From DASPLX01 sp035627375 (lineage in GTDB: Bacteria; Pseudomonadota; Gammaproteobacteria; Burkholderiales; Burkholderiaceae_D), in the NCBI GenBank assembly GCA_035627375.1, contig DASPLX010000070.1:1-47762 (forward strand): a stretch of DNA of 47,762 nt, in the 5' to 3' direction. The notes beneath the pieces are model-generated. The model worked only from the letters and a program-made list of their open reading frames with translations, was not told the origin of the DNA and did no database searches. This document shows, piece after piece, positions 1-11,175 of this stretch (position 1 is its first letter; each line of letters opens with the position of its first letter). The translations under genes and the position numbers were made by a program.

Positions 1-549
1 GAGCGCGAGCGCGCCGATGCCGGCCCACATCGGCGTGCGGGTATTGCCGGTGCTGCGCAGGGCGGCGCCGAGCGTCGCGGTGACGGCGGTGAGCGGCGCG
101 AAGGCAGCGCTCCAGAGCAGGAACACGGCGGCGGCATCGGCGACCGCCGCATCGGGGCTCATCGCCCGCGCCAGCGGCACGGCGCCGAACGCGGAAAGAC
201 AAGCCAGCGGCAGCGTCAGCGCCACGCCGAACAGCACCGCCATGAAGACCGGGCCGCGCGCAGCGCGCAGCCGGCGCGCGCCGCTGTATTGCGCGACCAG
301 CACGGCGGTGCCGCTCGCCAATCCGGCCAGCACCATGCCGAGCACGAAATGCAGGCGCCCGACCAGGCCGACGCCGGCCAGCGCCGCCGTGCCGAGGCCG
401 CTGACCATGAAGGTATCGACCAGGCCGAGCGCCGACGACAGCAGGATCTGGAGCGTCACCGGTCCGCCGAGCCGCCACAGCGTGACGAGCGCTGCCCGAT
501 TCGAATCGGGCAGTGCGAGCGGCGCGGCTGCGCCGGCGTTGATTTCCAT
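1..549 (-). CDS. MATE family efflux transporter, N-terminal part (cut by window edge)
   Basis: This is the first 183 codons of a multidrug/toxin exporter of the MATE family, an inner-membrane cation-coupled antiporter; the rest lies beyond base 1. Translation of the minus strand from the ATG at 549 gives long hydrophobic segments. It includes the typical MATE element LRSTGNTRTPM (about residues 165-175) and an early segment with LVDTFMVSGLGTAALAGVG, which resembles the first two helices of the family. The start lies 14 bases after the pullulanase stop codon on the same strand, so the two are probably co-transcribed, although a drug exporter has no clear link to starch use. The family call is good; the substrate is unknown. 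Confidence 0.85.
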   Translation of the reverse strand, partial: MEINAGAAAPLALPDSNRAALVTLWRLGGPVTLQILLSSALGLVDTFMVSGLGTAALAGVGLVGRLHFVLGMVLAGLASGTAVLVAQYSGARRLRAARGPVFMAVLFGVALTLPLACLSAFGAVPLARAMSPDAAVADAAAVFLLWSAAFAPLTAVTATLGAALRSTGNTRTPMWAGIGALAL

Positions 550-563
550 GGTGCTCGCCAACG

Positions 564-3380
<2,817 letters not shown>

Positions 3381-3433
3381 TCCCCTGCTCCTCCTCGTCG
3401 TCCCGCCGTCTGCGGCATGTAGCTCCATGAGCA

Positions 3434-3462
3434 ATATTAGTGTAGCATGACTACAAAAATTG
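3434..3462 (-). promoter_or_regulatory. Candidate promoter of pullulanase, with operator in the spacer
   Basis: On the minus strand CAATTT (3462-3457) and TAATAT (3439-3434) are 17 bases apart, and the palindrome TGTAG-N5-CTACA fills most of the spacer. Transcription would begin near 3427, leaving a leader of about 47 bases before ATG 3380. The -35 match is weak and the -10 match is moderate. A repressor bound here would block RNA polymerase directly. Confidence 0.5.
3441..3455. promoter_or_regulatory. Operator palindrome TGTAG-CATGA-CTACA (site 1)
   Basis: Perfect 5-base inverted repeat with a 5-base spacer. The same pattern recurs at 3528-3542 and 43771-43785, and with one mismatch at 32494-32508, always beside maltodextrin genes. 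This makes it a likely binding site of one dimeric regulator. The regulator itself is not identifiable in the window. Confidence 0.75.
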
Positions 3463-3524
3463 CTTGCGTTCGTTAGATTTCTCTATGCAAACTGGGGGAT
3501 TACGGTTGCAAGCCTAATAACAAT

Positions 3525-3545
3525 TTATGTAGTTTGTCTACATAA
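3525..3545. promoter_or_regulatory. Operator palindrome TTATGTAG-N5-CTACATAA (site 2)
   Basis: The best copy of the shared operator: both half-sites match over 8 bases (TTATGTAG against CTACATAA) around TTTGT. It ends 15 bases before the preferred amylase start codon. It lies between CAATTT (3521-3526) and TAATAT (3543-3548), the same arrangement as at the pullulanase promoter. If that promoter is real, the leader would be only about six bases long. Confidence 0.78.
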
Positions 3546-3560
3546 TATATGGAGACCCGC

Positions 3561-5222
3561 ATGCGTATCGCGCCGGATAGCGTCCGCCCCATCCTGCCCC
3601 GCTTCGCTGCCGTTTGCGCCGCCATGACGTTTTCGCTGGCGGCGCAAGCCGGCGCCAGGCCTGCCGCGCCGACCATCGATACCCGTCCGGTGCCGGCCGC
3701 CGATCCCGGCAGCACACTGCCGGAAGGCTGGCAATACGGTGCCTTCATGGAAATCTTCGTGCGCGGTTACCAGGACAGCGACGGCGACGGCATCGGCGAC
3801 CTGCGCGGCCTGACCCAACGGCTCGACTATTTGAAAGACCTCGGCATCAAGGGCATCTGGCTGATGCCGATCACGGCCAGCGACGATCACGACCACGGCT
3901 ACGCGACCACCGATTTCCGCCGGCTCGAGCCGGCCTATGGCAAACTCGCGGACTTCGATCGCTTCCTGAAGGAAGCGCATGCGCGCGGCATCGGCGTCAT
4001 CATCGATTACGTCGTCAACCACAGCGCGCGCGCCCATCCGCTGTTCGCCGAGGCGGCGCGCGGCAAGCAATCGCGCTACCGCGACTGGTTCGTCTGGCAA
4101 GAGCAGGCCCCGGCGGGCTGGGATATCTGGGGCAAGAATCCGTGGTATCCGGCGGCCGGCGGTCCGGCGGCCGGCGCTCCGGCGGCCGCCGGCACTCATT
4201 ATTTCGGCACCTTCGGCCCGCACATGCCGGACTTCAACCTGCGCAATCCGGATGTCGTCGCGTATCACAAGGACAGCCTGCGCTTCTGGCTCAATCGCGG
4301 ACTCGACGGCTTCCGCCTCGATGCGGTGCCGCACCTGATCGAGAACGACGCGCGCGACTGGAACGACCAACCGGAAAGCCGCAAGCTGACCGGCGAACTG
4401 CGCGCGCTGATCCAAGGCTACAAGCGCCGCCATGTCGTGTGCGAAGCGACCGCCAATCCGCAAGCCTATGCCGCGCCCGACATCTGCGGCAGCGCCTTCG
4501 CCTTCGGCCATGAGCACGCCATCGTCGAAGCGGCGCGCGGCAAGCCGGAAGCGATCCGCAAAGTCGCCGACTACTTCGTCACCGCGCCGCGCGGCATGGC
4601 GACCATGATTTCCAACCACGACATCTTCGCCGGCGAACGCCTGTGGGACCAGGTCGGCGGCGACCTAGCGCAATACAAGCTGGCGGCCGCGACGTATCTG
4701 CTGCAGCCGGGCACACCCTTCATCTACTACGGCGAGGAGATCGGCATGGCCGGCGTGAAAGGCCTGGAAGGCGATGCGCCGCTGCGCACGCCGATGAGCT
4801 GGAGCGCCGATCCGGACAACGCCGGCTTCACGCGCGGCCGGCCGTTCCGCCCGCTGTCGCCCAACGCCGCGACGCAGAACGCCGCCGCCGAGAGCGGAAA
4901 GCCGGACTCCATCCTGGCGTTCTACAAGGCGATGCTCAAGCTGCGCAATACTTATCCGTCGATCGCGCGCGGCAGCTACGAGGCGCCGTTCGTGCACGGC
5001 AGCGTGATGGGATACCAGCGCAAGTTCGGCAACGAGAACACGCTGGTGCTGATCAATTACGGAACGACACCCGGCTTCGTCGATGTCGCCGCGCTGCCGT
5101 CGAACGCGATGCTCGCGCCCGCCTATCCGCGAAGCGCCGGCCTCGTTCCGATCGGCGCCTCCGGCCATGCGCTGATCGCGATCCAGCCGCAATCGGTCAT
5201 GGTGTTTTCCGTGCGGCGTTGA
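3561..5222 (+). CDS. Exported GH13 alpha-amylase family enzyme, paralogue 1
   Basis: A 553-residue alpha-glucan hydrolase with a signal peptide ending near AAQA (residue 30), so it acts in the periplasm or outside the cell. GH13 regions are present: DYVVNH (from 149), GFRLDAV with nucleophile Asp254, VCEAT with acid/base Glu295, and SNHD with Asp354. A DSDGDGIGD loop near the start of the barrel resembles the calcium site of oligo-1,6-glucosidase-like enzymes. ATG 3561 is chosen over ATG 3549 because GGAG lies just upstream and the later start gives a compact signal peptide. The next gene is a close paralogue 10 bases downstream. A proline/alanine/glycine repeat near residues 197-211 is absent from that paralogue. 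The exact substrate (starch, maltodextrin or pullulan) cannot be told from sequence. Confidence 0.9.
   Translation: MRIAPDSVRPILPRFAAVCAAMTFSLAAQAGARPAAPTIDTRPVPAADPGSTLPEGWQYGAFMEIFVRGYQDSDGDGIGDLRGLTQRLDYLKDLGIKGIWLMPITASDDHDHGYATTDFRRLEPAYGKLADFDRFLKEAHARGIGVIIDYVVNHSARAHPLFAEAARGKQSRYRDWFVWQEQAPAGWDIWGKNPWYPAAGGPAAGAPAAAGTHYFGTFGPHMPDFNLRNPDVVAYHKDSLRFWLNRGLDGFRLDAVPHLIENDARDWNDQPESRKLTGELRALIQGYKRRHVVCEATANPQAYAAPDICGSAFAFGHEHAIVEAARGKPEAIRKVADYFVTAPRGMATMISNHDIFAGERLWDQVGGDLAQYKLAAATYLLQPGTPFIYYGEEIGMAGVKGLEGDAPLRTPMSWSADPDNAGFTRGRPFRPLSPNAATQNAAAESGKPDSILAFYKAMLKLRNTYPSIARGSYEAPFVHGSVMGYQRKFGNENTLVLINYGTTPGFVDVAALPSNAMLAPAYPRSAGLVPIGASGHALIAIQPQSVMVFSVRR
4149..4193 (+). repeat. Three tandem 15-base units inside amylase 1
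   Basis: Three consecutive units of the form CCGGCGGCCGGCGNT encode PAAGG-PAAGA-PAAAG. The third unit is diverged at its end. The repeat is in frame and sits in a loop where the neighbouring paralogue has no such sequence, so it looks like a small expansion. Confidence 0.8.
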
Positions 5223-5232
5223 CGAGACCGGC

Positions 5233-6906
5233 ATGCGATTGCGCTCTCCACGCATTTTGCCTTTCGGTTCGCTGCTGTCCGGCTGCGCGCTGGCCGTGCT
5301 GCTCGCCGCCTGCGGCAGCGGCGGCGGCGGTACGGCGGCGACTCCTGCCGCGGCCGCCGCGCCGAACGATTCCGGCACCGCCCTGCCGGCAGTCGACGTC
5401 GGCGCCGTCGCGGCGGCCGACCCCGGCAGCACGCTGCCGGAAGGCTGGCAACACGGCGCCTTCATGGAAATCTATGTGCGCGGCTACCAGGACAGCGACG
5501 GCGACGGCCACGGCGACTTGCGCGGATTGACGCAGCGGCTCGATTACCTGAAAGACCTCGGCATCAAGGGTATCTGGCTGATGCCCGTCACCCAAAGCCA
5601 GGACCGCGACCACGGCTACGCCGTCGCCGACTACCGCGCCATCGAGGCCGACTACGGCACGCTGGCCGACTTCGACGAATTCGTGAAGCAAGCCCATGCG
5701 CGCGGCATCGGCGTCGTCATCGATTACGTGATGAACCACAGCGCCGCCCGCCATCCCTTGTTCCTGCATGCGCGCGCCGCGCCCGGCAATGCCTATCGCT
5801 CCTGGTACGTGTGGCGCGACAGCGCGCCCGGCGGCTGGCGCGTCTTCGGCGGCGATCCCTGGCGCGCGACGGCGAACGGCGCCTACTTCGCCGCGTTCTG
5901 GGACCAGATGCCGGACTTCAACCTGCGCAACACCGACGTCGTGGCCTGGCACAAGAGCAACCTGCGCTTCTGGCTCAATCGCGGCGTCGACGGTTTCCGC
6001 TTCGATGCGGTCGGCAACCTGGTCGAGAACGGGCCGTCGGCCTGGCAAAACCAGCCCGAGAATTACGCACTGATGAACGACATCCGCGCCACGATCGCGG
6101 GCTACCAGCGCCGCTACCTGGTGTGCGAGGCGCCCGACGATCCGCTCGGCTTCGCCGCGCCCGCCGCCTGCGGCAGCGCGTTCGCCTTCGGCCATCAGCA
6201 TGCCATCGTCGATGCCGCGCGCGGTTCGCCTACCGCGATTGCGGCCGTCGCCGATTACTTCAAGAACGCGCCGGCCGGCATGGCGACGATGGCATCGAAC
6301 CACGACAGCTTCGCCGGCGCGCGCCTGTGGGACCGCGTGAACGGCGATCTCGCGCAATACAAGCTGGTCGCCGCGGCCTACCTGCTGCAGCCGGGCACGC
6401 CCTTCATCTATTACGGCGAAGAGATCGGCATGGCCGGCGGCCTTGGCCTCGCGGGCGATCCCGCGCTGCGCGCGCCGATGAGCTGGAGCGCCGATCCGGA
6501 CAACGCCGGCTTCACGCGCGGCAAGCCGTTCCGCGCGTTGGCGGCGAACGCGGCCGCGCAGAATGTCGCGGCCCAGGCGAACGACGCGCGCTCTCTGCTA
6601 TCGTTCTACAAGGCGATGCTGGCGCTGCGCAACACGCGCCCGTCGCTCGCGCGCGGCAGCTACGAGGGAGCCTTCGCCGCCGGCGGCGTGCTCGGCTTCC
6701 GCCGCAAGCTGGCCGGCGAGACGACGCTGGTGCTGATCAATTACGGCACGGCGGCAGCCAGCGCAGAGCTCGACGGCCTGGGCGCGAACGCGACCTTGCG
6801 CGCCCTCCATCCGGTAGACGCCGGCAGCGTCGGCGCCGATGCGGCGGGCCAGGCCCGGATCGCGCTCGCGCCGCAATCGGTTCTCGTGTACTCCTTGCAA
6901 CCCTGA
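5233..6906 (+). CDS. Lipoprotein GH13 alpha-amylase family enzyme, paralogue 2
   Basis: A 557-residue paralogue of the preceding enzyme, similar along its whole length and sharing the N-terminal block GSTLPEGWQ...GAFMEI. It differs at the N-terminus, which has a lipobox (LLAAC) with Cys about residue 32 followed by a glycine-rich linker. It should therefore be lipid-anchored, probably to the outer membrane. Catalytic residues are Asp258 (GFRFDAV), Glu299 (VCEAP) and Asp358 (SNHD). The gene starts 10 bases after the previous stop codon and is followed 12 bases later by the cyclomaltodextrinase-type gene, so the three form an operon. The pair probably arose by tandem duplication, followed by relocation of one copy to a membrane anchor. 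Whether it faces the outside of the cell is not visible from sequence. Confidence 0.9.
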   Translation: MRLRSPRILPFGSLLSGCALAVLLAACGSGGGGTAATPAAAAAPNDSGTALPAVDVGAVAAADPGSTLPEGWQHGAFMEIYVRGYQDSDGDGHGDLRGLTQRLDYLKDLGIKGIWLMPVTQSQDRDHGYAVADYRAIEADYGTLADFDEFVKQAHARGIGVVIDYVMNHSAARHPLFLHARAAPGNAYRSWYVWRDSAPGGWRVFGGDPWRATANGAYFAAFWDQMPDFNLRNTDVVAWHKSNLRFWLNRGVDGFRFDAVGNLVENGPSAWQNQPENYALMNDIRATIAGYQRRYLVCEAPDDPLGFAAPAACGSAFAFGHQHAIVDAARGSPTAIAAVADYFKNAPAGMATMASNHDSFAGARLWDRVNGDLAQYKLVAAAYLLQPGTPFIYYGEEIGMAGGLGLAGDPALRAPMSWSADPDNAGFTRGKPFRALAANAAAQNVAAQANDARSLLSFYKAMLALRNTRPSLARGSYEGAFAAGGVLGFRRKLAGETTLVLINYGTAAASAELDGLGANATLRALHPVDAGSVGADAAGQARIALAPQSVLVYSLQP

Positions 6907-6918
6907 CCTTCAAACGAC

Positions 6919-8790
6919 ATGAAAAAACTCCTGCGTTTCACGATGGCCGCATTCGCGACGGCGCTGTTTTGGGCGCATGCCCCGCTCCACGCCGAGCCGG
7001 CCTACAAGATCGAACACCTGGAACCGGCCTTCTGGTGGACCGGCATGCACAGCAAGCAATTGCAATTGCTGGTGCACGGCAAGGAGATCGGCGCGCTGAG
7101 CCCCGCGCTCGATTATCCCGGCGTCACGATCAAGAACGTGATCCGGGTCGCCAACAAGAATTACCTGTTCATCGATCTCGAGATCGGCGAACAAGCCAAG
7201 CCCGGCGAATTCGCGCTGCGCTTCAGCGCCCAAGGCAAGGAAGTGCTGCGCCACGGCTACCGGCTGCTGGCGCGCGAAGCCGGCTCGGCCCAGCGCAAGA
7301 GTTTCACGCCGGCCGATGCCATCTACCTGGTGGTGCCGGACCGCTTCGCCAACGGCAACCCGGCCAACGACAGCGTCGCCGGGCTGGCCGACAAGGCCGA
7401 CCGCAAGCATCCGGGCGGCCGCCACGGCGGCGACCTGCAGGGCTTGGGCGCGCGCCTCGACTACATCGCCGGCCTCGGCTTCACCATGATCTGGCCGACG
7501 CCGGTGGTGCAGAACGACAATCCGACCTATTCCTATCACGGCTACGGCATCACCGACTTCTACAAGGTCGACGAGCGCTTCGGCAGCAACGAGGAATACC
7601 GGCGCCTGATCGCGGCGGCCAAGGCAAAGGGCATCGGCTTCATCCATGACGTGGTGCTCAATCACATCGGCATCGGCCACTGGTGGATGAAGGACTTGCC
7701 GACGCCGGACTGGATCAACTACGGCGCCAAGTTCGTCCCCACCAATCATGCGCGCACCGTCCACCAGGACCCGTATGCCTCGAACGAGGACCGCGAACGC
7801 ATGACCGGCGGCTGGTTCGTCGATTCGATGCCGGACCCGAACCAGCGCAATCCGCTGGTCGCGAACTACCTGATCCAGAACAGCATCTGGTGGATGGAAT
7901 ACGCCGGCTTCTCCGGCATCCGCGTCGATACCTATCCGTATTCGGACAAGGCCTTCCTCGCCGCCTGGTCGCGCCGCATGATGGAGGAATACCCCAACCT
8001 CAACATGACCGGCGAGGAATGGTCGGGCAACCAGGCGATCGTCTCCTACTGGCAACGCGGCAAGAAGAACCACGACGGCTACGTCTCGCACATGCCGAGC
8101 ATGATCGATTTCCCGCTGCACGACGCCGTGCGCGACAGCCTGGGCGCGGAAGAGCAATGGAACGCCGGCCTCGTCCGCCTCTATGAAGCGCTGGCCAACG
8201 ATTTCCAGTATCCCGATCCCGGCAATCTCGTGATCTTCCCCGGCAACCACGACACCAGCCGCATCCATTCGGCGCTCGGCGAAGATATCGCCCTGACCAA
8301 GATGGCCTACATCTACTTCGCGACAATGCGCGGCATACCGCAATTCTTCTACGGCGACGAGATCCTGATGAAGAGCCCGAAGCAGCGCGACGACGGCATC
8401 GTGCGCAGCGACTTCCCCGGCGGCTGGCAAGGCGATGCCGTCGATGCCTTCACCGGCGCGGGACTGGATGCGCAGCAGCGGGACATGCAGCAATTCGTGC
8501 GCAAGCTCCTCAACTGGCGCAAGACCGCCAGCGCCATCCAGCGCGGCAAGATCATGCATTACGCGCCCGACAACGGCACCTATGTCTACTTCCGGCACGA
8601 CGGCAAACAGAAGGTCATGGTGGCGTTCAACAAGAACAAGTCGGAACGGACGCTCGACACCGCGCGATTCCGCGAAATGCTGGGGCCGCGGGCGACCGCC
8701 GTCGATGTGCTGAACGGCCAAAACCACGAGCTCGGCAAGGCGCTGACCCTGCCGGCGCGTTCGGCACTGGTGCTGGAAATCCGGGAGTGA
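6919..8790 (+). CDS. Periplasmic cyclomaltodextrinase/neopullulanase-type GH13 enzyme
   Basis: A 623-residue enzyme with a signal peptide (MKKLLRF... to APLHA, about 25 residues). A cyclomaltodextrinase-type N-terminal beta domain follows (about 27-115, beginning with IEHLEPAFWWTGM). The GH13 barrel begins near 125. Motifs are DVVLNH, GIRVDTY with nucleophile Asp337, GEEW with Glu366 and GNHD with Asp445. A short C-terminal beta domain ends in LVLEIRE. This architecture matches SusA-like neopullulanases of starch utilisation systems, which cut cyclodextrins, pullulan or maltodextrins to small sugars. It is third in the operon with the two amylases and should complete periplasmic breakdown before import. 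Cyclomaltodextrinase and neopullulanase cannot be told apart here. Confidence 0.9.
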   Translation: MKKLLRFTMAAFATALFWAHAPLHAEPAYKIEHLEPAFWWTGMHSKQLQLLVHGKEIGALSPALDYPGVTIKNVIRVANKNYLFIDLEIGEQAKPGEFALRFSAQGKEVLRHGYRLLAREAGSAQRKSFTPADAIYLVVPDRFANGNPANDSVAGLADKADRKHPGGRHGGDLQGLGARLDYIAGLGFTMIWPTPVVQNDNPTYSYHGYGITDFYKVDERFGSNEEYRRLIAAAKAKGIGFIHDVVLNHIGIGHWWMKDLPTPDWINYGAKFVPTNHARTVHQDPYASNEDRERMTGGWFVDSMPDPNQRNPLVANYLIQNSIWWMEYAGFSGIRVDTYPYSDKAFLAAWSRRMMEEYPNLNMTGEEWSGNQAIVSYWQRGKKNHDGYVSHMPSMIDFPLHDAVRDSLGAEEQWNAGLVRLYEALANDFQYPDPGNLVIFPGNHDTSRIHSALGEDIALTKMAYIYFATMRGIPQFFYGDEILMKSPKQRDDGIVRSDFPGGWQGDAVDAFTGAGLDAQQRDMQQFVRKLLNWRKTASAIQRGKIMHYAPDNGTYVYFRHDGKQKVMVAFNKNKSERTLDTARFREMLGPRATAVDVLNGQNHELGKALTLPARSALVLEIRE

Positions 8791-8805
8791 CGCGAGGGCG
8801 GAAGC

Positions 8806-9273
8806 TTACTGCAGCTGCGGCGCAGGGGCCTCCTTGCGGCCATTGGCCAGCTCGCGTTCGCGCTTGACGACGAGCTCCTCGAGCAAGGTTGCCTGCTCGG
8901 GATTCAGGCAACGGAAAGGCAGAGGCATGGCGCCGTTGGACCGGGCGACCAGGTAGCCGCGCGAGTAACGGTGGATGGCGACCACCTCCGCCCACGGCAC
9001 GATCAAGCGGCCGTTGGCAGCCACCCGGCGGATGCTGCGCTCGTCGATCGCGAAGTCGCACACCGGCATCTGGCGGTGCTTGAGATAGAAGGCGATCGAC
9101 GAACTCAGATTGATCGCCCAGCGGACATGGAAAGGCAACCGGAACTCCTGCCCGTACGGCACCGGCTTGCCCTCCCGCCGCCGCCGTTCGGCGAGCAGCG
9201 CCGCCCCATGTTCACGGGCGAAGCTCAAGTACTCGCGCAAGGTATAACTGACGGAAAAGGTAACGGTTCGCAT
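8806..9273 (-). CDS. YcxB-like family protein
   Basis: Small protein of 155 residues, starting MRTVTFSVSY. A short hydrophobic stretch around HVRWAINLSSSIAFYL is followed by a domain resembling YcxB-like proteins: an IDERSIRRV strand, PWAEVVAIHRYSRGYLV, then PLPFRCLNPEQATLLEEL, the typical end of that family. The longer reading from 9387 adds 38 residues that overlap the upstream acetyltransferase gene and look unlike the family, so ATG 9273 is preferred although its ribosome site is weak. Members are usually membrane-associated and uncharacterised. No functional link to the convergent amylase operon is visible. Confidence 0.7.
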   Translation of the reverse strand: MRTVTFSVSYTLREYLSFAREHGAALLAERRRREGKPVPYGQEFRLPFHVRWAINLSSSIAFYLKHRQMPVCDFAIDERSIRRVAANGRLIVPWAEVVAIHRYSRGYLVARSNGAMPLPFRCLNPEQATLLEELVVKRERELANGRKEAPAPQLQ

Positions 9274-9373
9274 GTCGACGGCAACACCGGATGGCCCGGG
9301 AAATGAAAAATGCCCGGCATCTTGCCATGCATGCAAGCCTCCCACAATCTCCAATCTATGGGAGGAGTGAACG

Positions 9374-9937
9374 CTAACATTCGCCAAATCGCGATAAATT
9401 CCATTCGTCGCGCGTCAAGCGATAAAGACAATGCGGACGCAGCGGGCTTCCTTCCGGCACCCGCGGATGGTCGAATCCGACTCCGCTATCCCGCATGCCG
9501 AGCCGTTCCATGACGGCGCGCGAGCGGCGGTTGACCAGCGCGGTGAAGGACACGATCTCATCGAGTCCGATGCGCTCGAACCCGGCCGCGAGCGCCGCGC
9601 GCGCCGCCTCTGTCGCATAGCCCTTGCCCCAATGGGGAAACGCCAGGCGCCAGCCGATCTCGACGCAAGGCAGGAACGGCAGAGGCCCCTTCGGAATCTC
9701 GAGGCCGACGAAGCCGATGAATTCGCCGGTGGCGCGGACCTCGACGGCCCACAAGCCCCAGCCGCGTTCGGCGATCCTGGCGCCGCAGCGGTCGGCCATC
9801 GCGTCGCTGTCCGCGCGATCGAGCGGCGCCGGGAAGAATTCCATCACCCTCGGATCGGCATTGAGCGCGGCGAACGGCTCGCGATCGGCGGCCTTCCATT
9901 GCCGCAGGCGCAGGCGGGAGGTATCGAGTTCGATCAT
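9374..9937 (-). CDS. GNAT family N-acetyltransferase (RimJ/RimL type)
   Basis: A 187-residue acetyltransferase using acetyl-CoA. It begins with the family's typical TSRLRLRQWKAADREPF. It carries the FVGLEIP strand, the CVEIGWRLAFPHWGKGYATEAARA block (the last part is the acetyl-CoA binding loop), and NRRSRAVMERLGM near the C-terminus. This layout is that of acetyltransferases acting on ribosomal protein N-termini, antibiotics or small amines; the substrate cannot be predicted. It lies between two unrelated minus-strand genes with short gaps and may be co-transcribed with the next gene upstream. Confidence 0.88.
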   Translation of the reverse strand: MIELDTSRLRLRQWKAADREPFAALNADPRVMEFFPAPLDRADSDAMADRCGARIAERGWGLWAVEVRATGEFIGFVGLEIPKGPLPFLPCVEIGWRLAFPHWGKGYATEAARAALAAGFERIGLDEIVSFTALVNRRSRAVMERLGMRDSGVGFDHPRVPEGSPLRPHCLYRLTRDEWNLSRFGEC

Positions 9938-9950
9938 GAGAAAGACGGGA

Positions 9951-10445
9951 TCATTTCCGCCGGTACAGACCGTCGAACGCCGTGTTCCACTTGCCGTCGG
10001 CGCCCATCACCTCCCAATGCTGGCGCACCGTGCCGTCGGCGTTGGGCGTCCAACTGATGCGGTGGCGGATGCGCTTGGCGTCGGCCTGGACCGTCTGCCC
10101 TTCGAGCACCATCTTGCCGTCCCGCAGTCCGCCTTCGAGCAACAACAGGGCGCCGGCATTGTCGACCCAGGTCTGATGCCATACCTTGCGGCCGGCGTCG
10201 TAGGCGTTCAGGCTCTCGCCGCTGTATTGCGCGCCGGTCGTATAGCGTTCGTGCAGCACGCAGCCGCCGTATTCGCGCTCGATGCGATTGGTTCCCGCCA
10301 GTTTGCCGTCCGGCCTGTAGACCTGCCATTCGCCGAGCCAGAAATCGAACGCGCGATGCTCGGGCGCATCGCAGGGCACCGCCGCCGCTTGCAGGCACAG
10401 CAAAGAAGCCCCGATCGAAAGCGCCGCCTTGGACAAGAACCGCAT
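9951..10445 (-). CDS. Exported protein of unknown function (DUF1579-like)
   Basis: A 164-residue protein with a signal peptide (MRFLSKAALSIG... to AAAVP, cut near residue 22). It continues with HRAFDFWLGEWQVYRPDG, a pattern of small lipocalin-like secreted proteins (FxFLxGxW), and ends with strands such as TVRQHWEVMGADGKW. ATG 10445 is chosen because AAGGAG precedes it. The precise role is unknown. Gaps to the neighbours are short (13 and 25 bases), so it may share a transcript with the oxygenase and acetyltransferase. Confidence 0.72.
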   Translation of the reverse strand: MRFLSKAALSIGASLLCLQAAAVPCDAPEHRAFDFWLGEWQVYRPDGKLAGTNRIEREYGGCVLHERYTTGAQYSGESLNAYDAGRKVWHQTWVDNAGALLLLEGGLRDGKMVLEGQTVQADAKRIRHRISWTPNADGTVRQHWEVMGADGKWNTAFDGLYRRK

Positions 10446-10470
10446 GAGATCTCCTTTCGAATATTCCCTC

Positions 10471-11175
10471 TCAGCCTTTCGGCTGCCCGAACAAGGCTTC
10501 CGCGCGTTGGAACAGGATCCACGAGGTGGAGACGTACTTGTCGCCGCTGCGCGAGACATGCCCTTTGTGCGAATGGGTGAAGCCGGCCGGGGCGATGATC
10601 AGGCGGCCGCGCTTCGCCTCGACCTTGCGTTGCTGATAATAGAACTCGGTCTCGCCGCCGTCCGTGACATCGTTCAAATAGAACTGGAACAGCAGCACGC
10701 GATGCAGGCTGTCGCAGGTGGCGTTCTGCGGATAGATCTCCGAATGCCAGTGATGATAGCCGCCGCTGTTTTGCAGATATTTCTGGATGTTGATGTGGCC
10801 GCAGCGGTAGATCGTGCGCACCAGCTCATCGACGTGCGGCACCCCGCATTCGTCGAAATTCTCGGGCGAGAGGATGACGGGTTCGCCGGTCGCCGGATGC
10901 ACGACGCGCGGCGACAGCGCGCCCATGACCAGCATGCGGTACTTGTTCACGTATTGCTGCACGTACCGCTGCACCGTCATCGACAAGAGGTTGGTCACGT
11001 CGCGCCATTCGTCGTAACGGCTGATCGTGATGTCGTAGCTGTCCTTCTTGCTGGTATCGACGCCGTGGCCGGTCTGGCCGCGCACGATCTTGTCGCTCGC
11101 CTCGAAGCGGGCAATGATGTGCTCGCATTGTTCGGCGGTCAGGGCGTCGTCATAGAGTTCGATGAAATCGTCCAC
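10471..11175 (-). CDS. 2OG-Fe(II) oxygenase, prolyl-4-hydroxylase-like
   Basis: A 234-residue 2-oxoglutarate and iron dependent dioxygenase. The iron triad can be read as HSE in YHHWHSEIYP (HxE form) and the distal His in GFTHSHKGH. The fold core is seen in LLFQFYLNDVTDGGETEFYY, the usual jelly-roll strand pair of this family, and RLIIAPAGFTH. The start is taken as GTG 11175 (VDDFIELYDDALT), with GGAGAC upstream. An in-frame ATG at 11301 would add a 42-residue extension that lacks family features. The substrate is unknown; related bacterial proteins hydroxylate proteins or small metabolites. Confidence 0.82.
   Translation of the reverse strand: MDDFIELYDDALTAEQCEHIIARFEASDKIVRGQTGHGVDTSKKDSYDITISRYDEWRDVTNLLSMTVQRYVQQYVNKYRMLVMGALSPRVVHPATGEPVILSPENFDECGVPHVDELVRTIYRCGHINIQKYLQNSGGYHHWHSEIYPQNATCDSLHRVLLFQFYLNDVTDGGETEFYYQQRKVEAKRGRLIIAPAGFTHSHKGHVSRSGDKYVSTSWILFQRAEALFGQPKG

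Noticed and set aside
3428..3434. Earlier pullulanase starts (TTG 3434, ATG 3428)
   Set aside because: They lie at or before the expected transcription start, whereas ATG 3380 has a strong ribosome site and directly precedes the signal peptide.
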